A stretch of DNA of 64,000 nt, taken from the NCBI RefSeq assembly GCF_000317835.1, contig NC_019789.1, positions 372,001 through 436,000 of the forward strand. The letters run 5' to 3'. Source of the DNA: Deinococcus peraridilitoris DSM 19664. Lineage in GTDB: Bacteria > Deinococcota > Deinococci > Deinococcales > Deinococcaceae. Position 1 is the stretch's first letter, and each line of letters opens with the position of its first letter. Shown here in pieces: positions 46,432 through 55,755 of the stretch. The position numbers were made by a program, and so were the translations under genes. Under the pieces are notes generated by a model, which saw only the letters and a list, made by a program, of their open reading frames with translations, made no database searches and was not told the origin of the DNA.

Positions 46432-47352
46432 TCAGTTCATGCTGAGGGCTTGCTCCTCGAAGGCCACCGGCGAGCGGTAGCCGAGCGATGAATGACGACG
46501 TAGCCGGTTATAAAACACCTCAATCCACTCGAACACCTCACTGCGCGTCTGGGCGCGAGTTCCACGGGCCTGCCGAAGATCAAGTTCCGTCTTCAAGGTG
46601 GCGAAAAAGCTTTCCTGCACAGCATTATCCCAACACTCCCCTTTGTTGCTCATGCTCTGCACGGCTGCCAAGCGCTCCAAGGCTTGCCAGTACGCGTCGC
46701 TGGCGTATTGACTCCCCCGGTCCGAGTGGTGGAGCAACCCTGCCCCAGGGTTCCTCCGCTGTCTGGCCATGTTGAGCGCGTCGATGACCAGCGGCGTGTG
46801 GAGACGCTCGTTCAGAGACCAACCGACAATTCGCCTTGAGTACAGATCCATCACGGTGGCCAAATACAACCAGCTCTCTGTCGTGGGAAGGTAGGTGATG
46901 TCCGTCACCCACTTCTGGTTCGGGCCGTTCGCCTTGAAATCGCGGTCCAACACGTTCTCCGCGACTGGGTGGGTGTGTTTTGACTTCGTGGTGGTGCGGA
47001 ACTTTCGCTTGCAGCGAACCTGGAGTTTGGCTGCCTTCATCAGGCGCCCGATTCGTTGGCGGCTGACCATGAGTCCCTCTTCGGCCAGGTCTTCCTTGAT
47101 CCGGGGTGTCCCGTACGTTTCCCGGCTCCGCTGATGGTAAGTGATGATTTTTGCCGTCAATACACGGTCTTTTTGCACTCGATTGCACTCCGGCCTTCTC
47201 CGCCAGGCGTAATAGCCGCTCAGACTGACCTCCAGCACCTCGCACATCAGTTCCACTGGGAACGCCTCCTGGTGCTGATGGATAAACGCAAAGATCAGCT
47301 TTGTTTGGCGAAGAAGCGGGCAGGCGTCCAGGGGGGCGTCCGTTCTGCCCAA
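46432..47352 (-). CDS. IS3 transposase OrfB (DDE integrase core)
   Basis: Native part begins about 47314 (LLRQTKLIFAFIHQHQEAFP). HTH_21 region, then rve core: WVTDITYLPTTESWLYLATVMDL (first Asp), GLLHHSDRGSQYAS (second Asp), NKGECWDNAVQESFFATLKTE (Glu), ending FYNRLRRHSSLGYRSPVAFE. All three catalytic residues are present. The first about 14 residues (MGRTDAPLDACP, TTG start) come from the inserted hairpin unit. Confidence 0.88.
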   Translation of the reverse strand: MGRTDAPLDACPLLRQTKLIFAFIHQHQEAFPVELMCEVLEVSLSGYYAWRRRPECNRVQKDRVLTAKIITYHQRSRETYGTPRIKEDLAEEGLMVSRQRIGRLMKAAKLQVRCKRKFRTTTKSKHTHPVAENVLDRDFKANGPNQKWVTDITYLPTTESWLYLATVMDLYSRRIVGWSLNERLHTPLVIDALNMARQRRNPGAGLLHHSDRGSQYASDAYWQALERLAAVQSMSNKGECWDNAVQESFFATLKTELDLRQARGTRAQTRSEVFEWIEVFYNRLRRHSSLGYRSPVAFEEQALSMN

Positions 47353-47355
47353 GAC
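47316..47355 (-). repeat. Single 40-bp hairpin unit inserted in IS3
   Basis: On the minus strand it begins GTCTTGGGCAGAACGG, followed by ACGCC and ending GACGCCTGCCCGC. It matches the 37030-37069 unit of repeat copy B at about 37 of 40 positions. Without it, the flanks read KKALA then FFAKQS and a stop, the usual OrfA end, with OrfB in the -1 frame. With it, OrfB lies in the +1 frame relative to OrfA. Confidence 0.75.
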
Positions 47356-47644
47356 AGGCCAGTGCTTTTTTCAGGATGTCCCGTTCCTGACGGGTGATTT
47401 CCAGCTCACGTTCGAGCTGCTTGGTCCGGGCTTCCTGTTCAGAAAGAGCCATGACACCACGCCCTGTGAACGCCGGGCGTCCTGTAGCAGCCTGGGTCTC
47501 CTGCTGCTTTTTCCAGCGGGCCACGTAATTCGGGGGAACACCCAGGTCGCGGGCGATCTCGGCACAGCTTTTCCCTGTAGTTTGAACCAGTCGGACGGCT
47601 TCCTGCTTGAACTCGGCTGTGTACTGCTGCTTCGGGGTTACCAT
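47356..47644 (-). CDS. IS3 transposase OrfA (HTH and leucine zipper)
   Basis: Begins MVTPKQQYTAEFKQEAVRLV with helix-turn-helix SCAEIARDLGVPPNYVARWK, then a leucine-zipper region (ALSEQEARTKQLERELEITR, QERDILKKALA). The slippery run CTGAAAAAAGC lies at its end. Beyond 47356 the frame runs through the hairpin unit and continues into OrfB in the wrong phase, so the normal OrfA end is lost. Confidence 0.8.
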
Positions 47645-47730
47645 ATCCGTCTCCAGTGTGGATCACACTGAACTTCCCCTCCACAAAACCCTAGCAAGAC
47701 CAGCGTGAGTCACTGGAGGCGCCACTGATC

Positions 47731-50550
47731 TCAAGTTACAGGCAGAGTGAAGTGGAATGTCGTGCCCTCCCCAACTACGGACTCCACCCAGATGCTTCCG
47801 TCATGCTCCTCGATGATCTTCTTCACTACTGCCAACCCGATGCCGCTCCCAGAGAACTGCTTGTTACCGTGCAGGCGCTGAAAGATACCAAAGATCCGGT
47901 CAAAATACGCCGGGTCGACCCCAATCCCATTGTCACGTACCTGGAAACGCACCAGATCGCCTTCACGGATCGCTTGAACGTCCACCTCTGGCACTCGGCC
48001 CGGCGGCTGGAACTTCAAGGCATTCGCCACCAGATTCTGAAACACCTGCCGGAGTTGCGTCTCGTCCGCGATTACCTCTGGAACGTCACTCCATGTCACT
48101 TTGGCGTTCAGTTCCTGGATGGTGGCGTCCAGGTTTCCCAGTACGTCCTGGAGTACTTGTCCGGCGTCTACTCTGCGCACGCGTCGCTCACGTCCCAAGC
48201 GTGAGTAAGCCAGCAGGTCGTCGATCAAGGTGTCCATGCGCTTCGCGGCTTCCACCGTGAACGAGATCATCTGTTCTCCCTGCGCGTCCAGCTTGCCTTG
48301 ATACCGGCGCTCAAGAAGTTGCAAATAACTGGTGATGGTCCGCAAAGGCGACTTCAGGTCATGTGACGCGACAGCGGCGAACTGAGCGAGTTCTGCATTG
48401 CTGCGCTGCAGTTCCTGGTTGACGCGCCGCACTTCCTGTTCAGCGAGCTGCTGCGCGGTAACGTCGTGCATCGCCACGACGGCACCGAGCTTCTCTCCGG
48501 ATTCGCCGCGAATGACATTCCCACTGATGGACACGAAGCGTCTCGGCCTGTCCTCCGTGTCGATGATGATGGGCACGTCGCGTACGTCCTCGCCCTGAAG
48601 CGCCCGGAGCAGCGGAAGCTCCTCGGTTGCGAGGAGGGTGATGCCGTCCGGATGGTAGACGCCGTAATGTGACGCCCACTCGGAGGGCGGAAGAGACTCG
48701 GCGGGCAAGCCAACAATGCGGACGGCTGAGTCATTGAACAAAGTCAGCTGGCCGTGCTCGTCACACACCGCAATACCCTCAGCCAGGCTTTCCAGCAAGG
48801 CGCGCAGGAAGGAGCGCTCCTGAGCCAGGTCCTGGGTGCGTTCCCGCACACGCGACTCCAGATCCGCGTTCAATCGGTGCAGTTCCGCCTCGGCATGTTT
48901 GCGTTCGGTGATATTCGAGATCACCGCGATCAAATACTGCGGTTCTCCATCAGCGCCTCGGACGACCGTCACGCCTGAATTCGACCAGACGATCTCACGA
49001 TTCTTGCGGACGTAGCGTTTCTCCAGCGTCACCGCGGCACGTTCCCCGGATATCACTGTCTGCAACGCGGCGAAGCTCTCGTTCAGGTCCGGCGGGTAGG
49101 TGACGTCCTTGACGCTCATGCCCGCGAGTTCTGCCTGGCTGTACCCAAGGAACGCGGCGGCAGCGGGGTTCACATCGATAAAATGGCCGTTCAGGTCAAT
49201 ACGAGTCACACCGACGATGGTGTACTCCACCAGAGCGCGGTAGCGTGCTTCCCGCTCTCGGAGTCGCTGTTCCGCCTCGTGATGCTCCGTGATGTCCTCG
49301 TGAACACCCACCCACTCCAGTAACGTCCCGTCCTCGTTCCGGACGGGAGTGGCGCGGGCGCGCATGAAGCGATACGCGCCATCGTGACGGCGCAGACGGT
49401 GTTCCACCCGGTATAGGGCCTGCGTGTTCACCGCCTGCTTCCAGGCAAGCTGGGTGCGTTCCCGGTCATCCGGGTGAATCGCGTCCAGCCAGCCCCATCC
49501 GAGTTGCTGCTCGGCGGTCTGTCCGGTGAAGTTCTGCCACGCGGGCTGCTCGACGATCACTTCCCCCGTTGAAGCGCGGTTCCAGACGATCTGGCTGGTC
49601 GCTTCCACCAGGGAGCGGAAACGCCGTTCGCTGTGGCGCGCCGTCTGGTACAGCTGCGCGTTGTTCAAAGCGATGGCTGCCTGTGTGGCCAGGCTGAGGG
49701 CCGCACGCTCGGCGGTGTCGTTGAAGATGCCCGCTTCAGGGTGGCCGAAGAAGAACCCGCCGATGGCGGTTCCTTCGCGGGTGACGACTGGTACCGCGAG
49801 ATAACTCCTCACCGGCAGGTGCCCTGGTAGCATGCCATGATAAGGGGCATTTTGCCCGTACAGGGCATCCTGAGTGATGTCGTCAGACCGGACGACACCT
49901 TCATTGCGGAAGGTCGGGCCGAACACTGCCGTCATGTGGGGCATCGGGTAGTGCGCGAACGCTTCTGGGGGTGCGCCGGAGAGCGCATAGAGGTTTAGAA
50001 GCGAGCCATTGTGATCCGGCAAGGTGTAGAAGAACGCCCCGAATTGAGCACCAGTGAGCTCAACTCCGGCGTCGGTGACTGCTTGCACAACTTTCTGAAC
50101 GTCGAGTTCTGCGGAGATGGTCTGGTTCACGCGGTTGAGGGTTTCGAGTTGCTGGGCCTGCTTCTGGCGGGCCAGTTCAGCTTGTTTCTGTGGGGACAAG
50201 TCACGAAGGGTGGCGACCCAGGAATGAAGCTGAGGACCAGGTTGAGCGCACAACTCAAACGGGTGTGGTTCACCAGCGACTGGAATTTCAAGTTCGAGGG
50301 TGAACGGCGTTTGACCTCGCAAAGCGTCATGCACGCTGGGAGCGGAAAACTGTTCTGCTGCGGGGAGGTACGCGGTGATGTTCGTATGCGAAGCAAGGGC
50401 TTCCGCACTTTGAGTGTGAGCCACAAACGCCTGGTTGACGAAGGTGATGTTGCCCTGGAAGTCAAGAACCCAGAGCAAGCAATGGAGGGTGTCAAGCAGT
50501 TGTTCGTGAGCAGCGCTGACCCCCGGAGAGTTCCAGCTAGGCCGGGTCAT
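47731..50550 (-). CDS. PAS/GAF multi-sensor histidine kinase (939 aa)
   Basis: PAS about 15-125, GAF about 140-305 (AVTDAGVELTGAQFGAFFYT), PAS about 310-430 (HPDDRERTQLAW), PAS about 435-560, PAS about 585-700, HisKA with AVASHDLKSPLRTITSYLQL, HATPase with LVANALKFQPPG, DNGIGVDPAYFDRIFGIFQR and GSGIGLAVVKKIIEEHDG. No membrane helix. Same kinase class as the 1204-residue and 916-residue sensors. No adjacent receiver; the IS3 element sits 34 bp beyond its stop. Confidence 0.92.
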   Translation of the reverse strand: MTRPSWNSPGVSAAHEQLLDTLHCLLWVLDFQGNITFVNQAFVAHTQSAEALASHTNITAYLPAAEQFSAPSVHDALRGQTPFTLELEIPVAGEPHPFELCAQPGPQLHSWVATLRDLSPQKQAELARQKQAQQLETLNRVNQTISAELDVQKVVQAVTDAGVELTGAQFGAFFYTLPDHNGSLLNLYALSGAPPEAFAHYPMPHMTAVFGPTFRNEGVVRSDDITQDALYGQNAPYHGMLPGHLPVRSYLAVPVVTREGTAIGGFFFGHPEAGIFNDTAERAALSLATQAAIALNNAQLYQTARHSERRFRSLVEATSQIVWNRASTGEVIVEQPAWQNFTGQTAEQQLGWGWLDAIHPDDRERTQLAWKQAVNTQALYRVEHRLRRHDGAYRFMRARATPVRNEDGTLLEWVGVHEDITEHHEAEQRLREREARYRALVEYTIVGVTRIDLNGHFIDVNPAAAAFLGYSQAELAGMSVKDVTYPPDLNESFAALQTVISGERAAVTLEKRYVRKNREIVWSNSGVTVVRGADGEPQYLIAVISNITERKHAEAELHRLNADLESRVRERTQDLAQERSFLRALLESLAEGIAVCDEHGQLTLFNDSAVRIVGLPAESLPPSEWASHYGVYHPDGITLLATEELPLLRALQGEDVRDVPIIIDTEDRPRRFVSISGNVIRGESGEKLGAVVAMHDVTAQQLAEQEVRRVNQELQRSNAELAQFAAVASHDLKSPLRTITSYLQLLERRYQGKLDAQGEQMISFTVEAAKRMDTLIDDLLAYSRLGRERRVRRVDAGQVLQDVLGNLDATIQELNAKVTWSDVPEVIADETQLRQVFQNLVANALKFQPPGRVPEVDVQAIREGDLVRFQVRDNGIGVDPAYFDRIFGIFQRLHGNKQFSGSGIGLAVVKKIIEEHDGSIWVESVVGEGTTFHFTLPVT

Positions 50551-50655
50551 AACGACAGTATCTCAGATGTCAGGACACGTCGGAACTTAGGCGAACGCAA
50601 AGGAAAGGTACGCACAGATTCAAGTACTTCAGGTTGGACGCGTGTCGCATTCTGA

Positions 50656-50777
50656 TAAGTGGCTAGCGGGTAGGGAACGGGTGATCCTGGGAGCGGACCG
50701 GACTACGGGCAAAGCGCGTGCAGGCGGCGGCGAACAGGCCGAATGCCATCACCAATTCCGCTCACGCTAGCCACTTA
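50656..50777. repeat. MITE-like 122-bp element with 13-bp inverted ends
   Basis: TAAGTGGCTAGCG at 50656-50668 and CGCTAGCCACTTA at 50765-50777 are perfect inverse complements. The inside has no ORF. No target duplication was recognised in the flanks. The size and structure fit a miniature inverted-repeat element. Confidence 0.6.
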
Positions 50778-51066
50778 GCCATGTCGTAAATGGGGCGAGT
50801 CTCGCAACGGAGGACTTCCTGCCGGTCGGCGAGGTTGCGGGCATTCAAGCGTGCCAACTTCCCTCCTACCCACTATTCAAGCGCTTTTTGCCGGCGTAGC
50901 TTTTTTGAGTGCCCGCCTCTGTTGAAGGCATGGATACCGCGTTCGTCTTTCTATCACTCGTACTGCATCAGGGAGGCAGCGTTGGAGTTTACGCTTGTTA
51001 CTGAGGGGAGCACTATGGCAACTTTTCTTCTTATCACCGCGAATAGGGATTGCGATTGGGAGGGTT

Positions 51067-51180
51067 TTATGGTGAGGCAGCGAGGTCACGGAATTTGAGG
51101 TTGTAGGCCAGGATCAGCAGCGCCACCTTGAGTTTCAGACTCGCCAGAGTCTTGACCTGTCCCCAGCGCATCCCCATGCC
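51067..51180 (-). pseudogene. Transposase 3-prime end remnant, copy 3
   Basis: The minus strand reads [20 protein letters not shown] then [17 protein letters not shown] and stop. Closely related to 22826-22940 and 35100-35171. Only the last 35-40 codons remain. The stretch 50778-51066 before it shows no recognisable gene. Confidence 0.65.
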
Positions 51181-51255
51181 TGGGGTCGTTGAATGAGATG
51201 ATCCCGGAGGGGGTCACGGAAAGGGAGTGGCTGGCCTCCGCAAGATGCGGGTCTC

Positions 51256-52143
51256 ATGTCCGCACCACTCCCACTGGAAAGTCTAGCCTGCGTGTTCCCC
51301 GATTGCCCGCTCTACGGCCAGAAAGGGCAAGGGAACCTGATCGTCCGCAAGACCTACGGCCCCTAAGGCACGCGTTACCTGCGTTGTCGTCGCTGTCAGC
51401 GTGAGTTCAGCGAGCGGAAGGGCACAGCGTTGTGGAACAGCAAAATCCCTCCAGAGCAGTTCGTTTCCGCTGCGCTGCATCTGACCGAAGGCAACTCGAT
51501 CAGCGCCACCGCACGCCTGGTGGGATTGCATCACGACACGGTCGAACGCATTGCCCTGGTCAGCGGTCCACACGCCACTGCCTTCCATGCTGACCGTGCC
51601 AAAGGACTCGCTGTGAGTGCCCTCCAAGCGGATGAGCGCTACGGCTTCGTGGGCAGCAAGCAGAGTCCCTGCTGGGAAGCCATTGTCATTGATCCCAAGA
51701 CCAAGTCCCTGGTGGCCCTCAGCCTCGGGCGACGCAACGAAGACCTGATCCATGCCCTGCTCAAAGAGGCGCGTAACCGTGTGGCCCAACCCCAAAAACT
51801 GGTGCTCTTCACCGACGGGGAAGCCAGTTACAAGACGCTGTTTCCCCGCATCTTCGGTATCCCGTACCGCCCACCCCGCAAACATCTCCACGGTCGGCCA
51901 CCGGCAGTGCGTTACCGGATTCCTCATTCTCTGGCGCATACCCAGGTCATCAAGCATCGCGAAGGGCGGCGGGTGGTGGAGGTGGAAGTGCGCCTGGCCC
52001 ACGGCAGCCAGAAGCGCGTCGATCAGGAACTGGGCACCTTGGGCTACAGCATCGCTAACACTTCTGCGGTGGAGCGACAAAATGGGACTGCTCGGCAGAT
52101 GACGCCGCACATGAGGCGCAAGGGCGCAGCAGGTCCTGACTGA
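51256..52143 (+). pseudogene. Zinc-ribbon transposase (IS1-like architecture) with internal stop and lost C-terminus
   Basis: ATG 51256 starts MSAPLPLESLACVFPDCPLY with a zinc ribbon (CxxxxxC ... CRRCQREF) and is interrupted by TAA at 51364 in an otherwise continuous frame. It continues LHLTEGNSISATARLVGLHH (HTH) and a DDE-like core with LQADERYGFVGSK, LVLFTDGEASYKTLF, and TSAVERQNGTARQMTPHMRR (the ERxN...R pattern). At about 52115 the frame breaks into GGDEF sequence. Non-functional without suppression. Confidence 0.75.
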
Positions 52144-52624
52144 CGAACTGACCGGCCTGGCGAGCCGTACGCAGTTCATGCGGGCGGTGCACGACGCGAT
52201 CACGCAGGCCGCGTCGGGAGAGCGGTTCGCGGTGGGCTTCACGGACCTGGACGATTTCAAGAGCGTGAATGACACGCTCGGGCACGACGCGGGCGATGAA
52301 CTGTGGCGGCAACTGGGCGCGCGGCTGCGTGAAAGCGTGCGCAAGGTGGACGTGGTGGCGCGCCTCGCGGGGGATGAGTTCGTGTTGCTGCTGCGTGAGC
52401 TGGACGACGGCGAGCTGGTCGAGGCGCTGGCGAAGCGGACGCTGGCGGCGCTGGAGCAGCCGTTTGTCCTCAAAGGGCTTCAGGTGCGCGTGGGGGCAAG
52501 CTTGGGCGGGGTCCTGTCTGGCAGGGACATGAGCGCGCAGGAGGTGATCGCCACGGCGGACAGGGCCATGTACCAGGCGAAGCGTCAGGGCAAGAATCAC
52601 TTCTTCATCCACGACTGCCGCTGA
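52127..52624 (+). pseudogene. GGDEF domain remnant, paralogue of the LOV-GGDEF cyclase
   Basis: Encodes LTDELTGLASRTQFMRAVHD to RAMYQAKRQGKNHFFIHDCR, nearly the same as the GGDEF half of the 18948-19841 protein (RKVD inhibition site, LAGDEF, ending HDCR versus QDCR). The sensor half was replaced by the transposase pseudogene. An ATG at 52178 could give a 148-residue piece lacking the first helix. Probably inactive. Confidence 0.75.
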
Positions 52625-52660
52625 CGGGAATGCACGTGGCGCTCCTGACCAGTGCTTACC

Positions 52661-53110
52661 TCAAGCTGGAGCTCGCGGCTGTGGAGGCTGTTTGGGTGGT
52701 CGCAGGGTGACGTGACAGTAAAACTCTACCGTGGCGTGTAATGTCTCGGTGAACCGCTGCAAATCCGCGGGTTTGGTGATGAAGGCGTTCGCGTACAAGT
52801 GGTAACTCCGCCACGCGTCCGCTTCCTCATTGGAGATGGTGAGCACCACGACGGGGATGTTGCGATCCAGCGGGTGCGTCTTGATCACTTCGAGCACCTC
52901 AAAGCCGTCGCGGCGGGGCAGGCGGAGGTCGAGCAGGATCAGGTCGGGGCGTGGCGGGCCTTGCCTTTCACCGTCATTCCTGAGGAAATCGAGGGCTTCG
53001 GCGCCGTCACGAGCGACGTGCAGGGTCACGCTGACGGGGAACTGCATGAGGGTTTCCCGGATGAACTCCACGTCCAGGGGGTTGTCTTCAACCAGCAGTA
53101 TCTGACACAT
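52661..53110 (-). CDS. Rcp1-like single-domain response regulator
   Basis: 149 residues. ILLVEDNPLDVEFI supplies the acidic pair, RPDLILLDLRLPRRDG the phosphoacceptor Asp, VVLTIS the Thr, and FITKPADLQRF the Lys. The DLILLDLRLP...GFEVLE pattern and the 8-10 residue loop match the CheY-like Rcp1 group used by phytochrome-class kinases. No output domain. Cognate kinase unclear: the neighbouring kinase gene is broken. Confidence 0.9.
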   Translation of the reverse strand: MCQILLVEDNPLDVEFIRETLMQFPVSVTLHVARDGAEALDFLRNDGERQGPPRPDLILLDLRLPRRDGFEVLEVIKTHPLDRNIPVVVLTISNEEADAWRSYHLYANAFITKPADLQRFTETLHATVEFYCHVTLRPPKQPPQPRAPA

Positions 53111-53175
53111 CTCTTCTTGAAGATAAAGGCTGCTGGCGTGCTGGGAGCAACGTCTCCTGACTTGTTCAACTTCAC

Positions 53176-53409
53176 GTGGGGTGTTCCTCAGCGTCTCCTG
53201 AGAGTCGCTTTTGTACCGTCACGGCACCGTGCAAAAGGGAACGTCACGACTTCATCCGGCGTGTCGGCGGAGGTGAAATCACCGCTGCGGATGCGGCCCG
53301 CCTGTACGGCGTCAGTTCCGCCACCATCGCGCGTGTCCTCAAACGTCACCGCGCCCTGACCATCCCTGCTGAAGGTCGCGTATATGAGACTCACGGGATT
53401 CGCCCGTGA
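53176..53409 (+). pseudogene. Serine recombinase (resolvase) C-terminal HTH remnant
   Basis: The frame contains KRERHDFIRRVGGGEITAAD then AARLYGVSSATIARVLKRHR, the helix-turn-helix that ends Tn3-type resolvases. The catalytic N-terminal domain is missing. It lies among other broken genes and suggests a past transposon or integron-like insertion. Confidence 0.5.
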
Positions 53410-53517
53410 ACGACCCGCAAATACCGGGCTTCACGCTGCCGTCCACGCCGACGCCCTTCGATTCGGCCAGACTGCTCGGCGCTGTTCCTTGGCCACTCTG
53501 AACGGTCAGACGCTTTG

Positions 53518-53679
53518 CATGCCACCCTGGAAGACCGCGTTCGTGAACGCATCCGACAACTCGACGAGGAACGCGCGGCGCTCGACCCACGCGTGGCGTT
53601 CACCGAGGCGGTCGGCACGGAAACCGGTTCGTGGCGGCTGGACGAGCAGGCCACGCGGATGGTGCGCACCAATCTCTAA
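53518..53679 (+). pseudogene. Histidine kinase linker/GAF fragment
   Basis: Reads HATLEDRVRERIRQLDEERA then ALDPRVAFTEAVGTETGSWR, matching the coiled linker and GAF start of the 916-residue kinase (VQERVQQIELDARAQEAFVA). It stops after about 53 codons. A leftover piece of a duplicated kinase. The rest of 53680-53890 holds nothing recognisable. Confidence 0.55.
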
Positions 53680-53890
53680 CCTCAGTATCGGGTAGTACGA
53701 ACCTGAGGGGAAGGCTGGCGGGCGTGAGCAAGTCGGAGGATCTTACCGCAGAAGTAATGGCGGAGATTCGCGTGCCCTCTTCCTGCTTTGCTGTCAGCGC
53801 TACCGAAGCAGCAGCTTGAGGCTTGAAAGCAACACCTGACAGACCAGAATCCGGACAAGCGCGTTGGAGAACGGCATTCAGCCGTCAAGA

Positions 53891-55612
53891 CTACAGGTGT
53901 TTCGGCAGGGAGAACGCGAACGTCGCGCCAGCCTCCACCTGCCCTTGCGCCCATACCCGCCCACCGTGCCGATGCACAATCCGCCGCACCGTCGCCAGCC
54001 CCACGCCGGTCCCTGCGAATTCATCTGCCCGGTGCAGCCGTTGAAAGACGCCGAAAAGTTTCTCCTGGAACCTCGGGTCGAAGCCGGCGCCGTTGTCCCG
54101 TACGAACACTGTCCATTCGTCCGCCCGCTCCTCCGCCCACACCTCGATCAAGGCTTCATCACGCTTGCCGGTGTACTTGACGGCGTTGACCAGCAGATTC
54201 TGCATCACCTGCCGCAGCAGGTCCTGATCTCCCGCCACCAACGGCAAGGCGTCAATCTTCCACCGCACCTGCCGCTCCAGCAGATCCACTTCGAGTTCTG
54301 CTCGTATGGCACTCACCAGCTGGCCCAGGTCTACCAGCCGCACCAGCACCGGGAGGCGCGATGTGCGGGACAACTCCAGCATCGCGTCAATCAGGGTGTT
54401 CATCCGCAGGGCGGCTTCTTCGATCGTGCGAAGTGAACGATCCGACTTCTCGTCGAGTTTCTCCCGAGGTTCTTGCGGAGGATCGCGGCGAATCCCGTGA
54501 TGTGCCGGACGGGCGTGCGCAAGTCGTGCGACACGGAATACGAGAAGGCTTCGAGTTCCTCGTTCATCATGCGCAGCTTCCCGCGTTCCTCCGCCAGTTG
54601 CGCTGCACGACGCGCTCGCTCGAGTGCCAGCGTCAGGCTGTGCAGTGCCGTTTCCATCACCGCTTTATCCACCGGCGTCCACGCGCGCTGCTCGAACAAT
54701 CCCACGCCCAAAACCCAACGGGCGCGCCGTCTATCAGCAGCGGAAGTGTCGCAACCGCATTGATGTGCGTCACCAGATCCACGGAAGTATCCGCACCTCT
54801 GGCGTACACGTCCTGGTACAGCGGCAGCAGCGTCTCGAAGGGCCTCATGACCGAAGACGCCGCTTCAGGGAGCCCGGCGTTCACCACGGCTTGCAGCGCC
54901 GCGCTGCCGATGTCGCCAACCTGTGACTTCAACTGCCACAAGTGATCTTCGAGTTCGTAGTACACGCTGTACCCGGGGGGAGGAGATGCAGCACGATTTC
55001 CTGCGTGCGCCGCACCAGGGCATAGCGGTCCGTCTCGAAAGCCAGTTCTCGGGAGAGTTCAGCAAAGTTGGCGAGGGCTTTCGTGCGGACTTGGAGTTCA
55101 GCGTGCTGCTCGTGAAGCTGGCGTTGGGTCAGGACATGCCGGGTTGTTTCGGTCACCAGCAGCAGCGCGCCACCCACCGCTCCGGCGTCGCGGATGGGGC
55201 TGTAATTGAGCGTGAAGTAGGTGTCTTCATCATTCCCGTTGCGCTGGAGCACCAGGTGCTGATCGACGAACTCGTAGCTCTCCCCGCGTTCCAGGACGCC
55301 TTGGAAGATGCCTGCGGTGAAGTGCCGCGATTCCGGCCAGCAGTCATGGGTGGGTTGTCCGAGCCCGCTGGGGTGTTTGGCGCCCATCAGGTCGCGGTAG
55401 CCGTCGTTGTACAGCTGCACCAGATCGTGGCCCCACAGCACCAGCATGGGGAATGAACTGGCCAGCATGATGTCGAGGGTGGTGCACAGCGTCTGCGGCC
55501 AGGTTTGCGGGTGCCCGAGGGGAGTCCGCGTCCAGTCGAGGGCGTGAATGCACCGCGCCATTTCACTGGTAACAGTGAAGCAGGAAGGAAGGACGTCAGC
55601 GCGGTCAGCCAC
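53891..55612 (-). pseudogene. PAS-GAF histidine kinase with three frameshifts
   Basis: Four consecutive frames cover one kinase: PAS (55612 to about 54960, MADRADVLPSCFTVTSEMAR), GAF (LEDHLWQLKSQVGDIGSAAL, then [20 protein letters not shown]), HisKA ([20 protein letters not shown]) and HATPase (53891-54403, LLVNAVKYTGK, DNGAGFDPRFQEKLFGVFQR, GTGVGLATVRRIVHRHGG). The shifts fall near 54950, 54690 and 54450. All catalytic motifs survive, so the breaks may be recent or sequencing errors. Confidence 0.8.
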
Positions 55613-55755
55613 GGGAACGCTATCAGGGTAGCGAGTGTGGATCGAACCTCGACTTAAGGAAGTCTTTATCCTGTGATGAGGGCGAGCAACTCCGGCACAT
55701 ACACTGACGTTATCGCTAGAGACTGTTTCAAATATCAGGTCAGTAGCCGAGCCTG

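Larger units (their letters stand above)
46412..47696 (-). mobile_element. IS3-family element, 1285 bp
   Basis: Ends are TGCAAGGGTTTGGTGGAGGG (46412 on) and, inverted, TGCTAGGGTTTTGTGGAGGG (from 47696), about 22 of 27 bases matching and starting with the TG...CA of IS3. It holds orfA and orfB on the minus strand. A 40-bp hairpin unit lies between them. The right end is 34 bp from the stop of the 939-residue kinase. No exact target duplication was identified. Confidence 0.8.

Noticed and set aside
51364..51366. Possible recoding of TAA inside the zinc-ribbon transposase
   Set aside because: No context for recoding was seen, and the gene has also lost its C-terminus, so ordinary decay is simpler.
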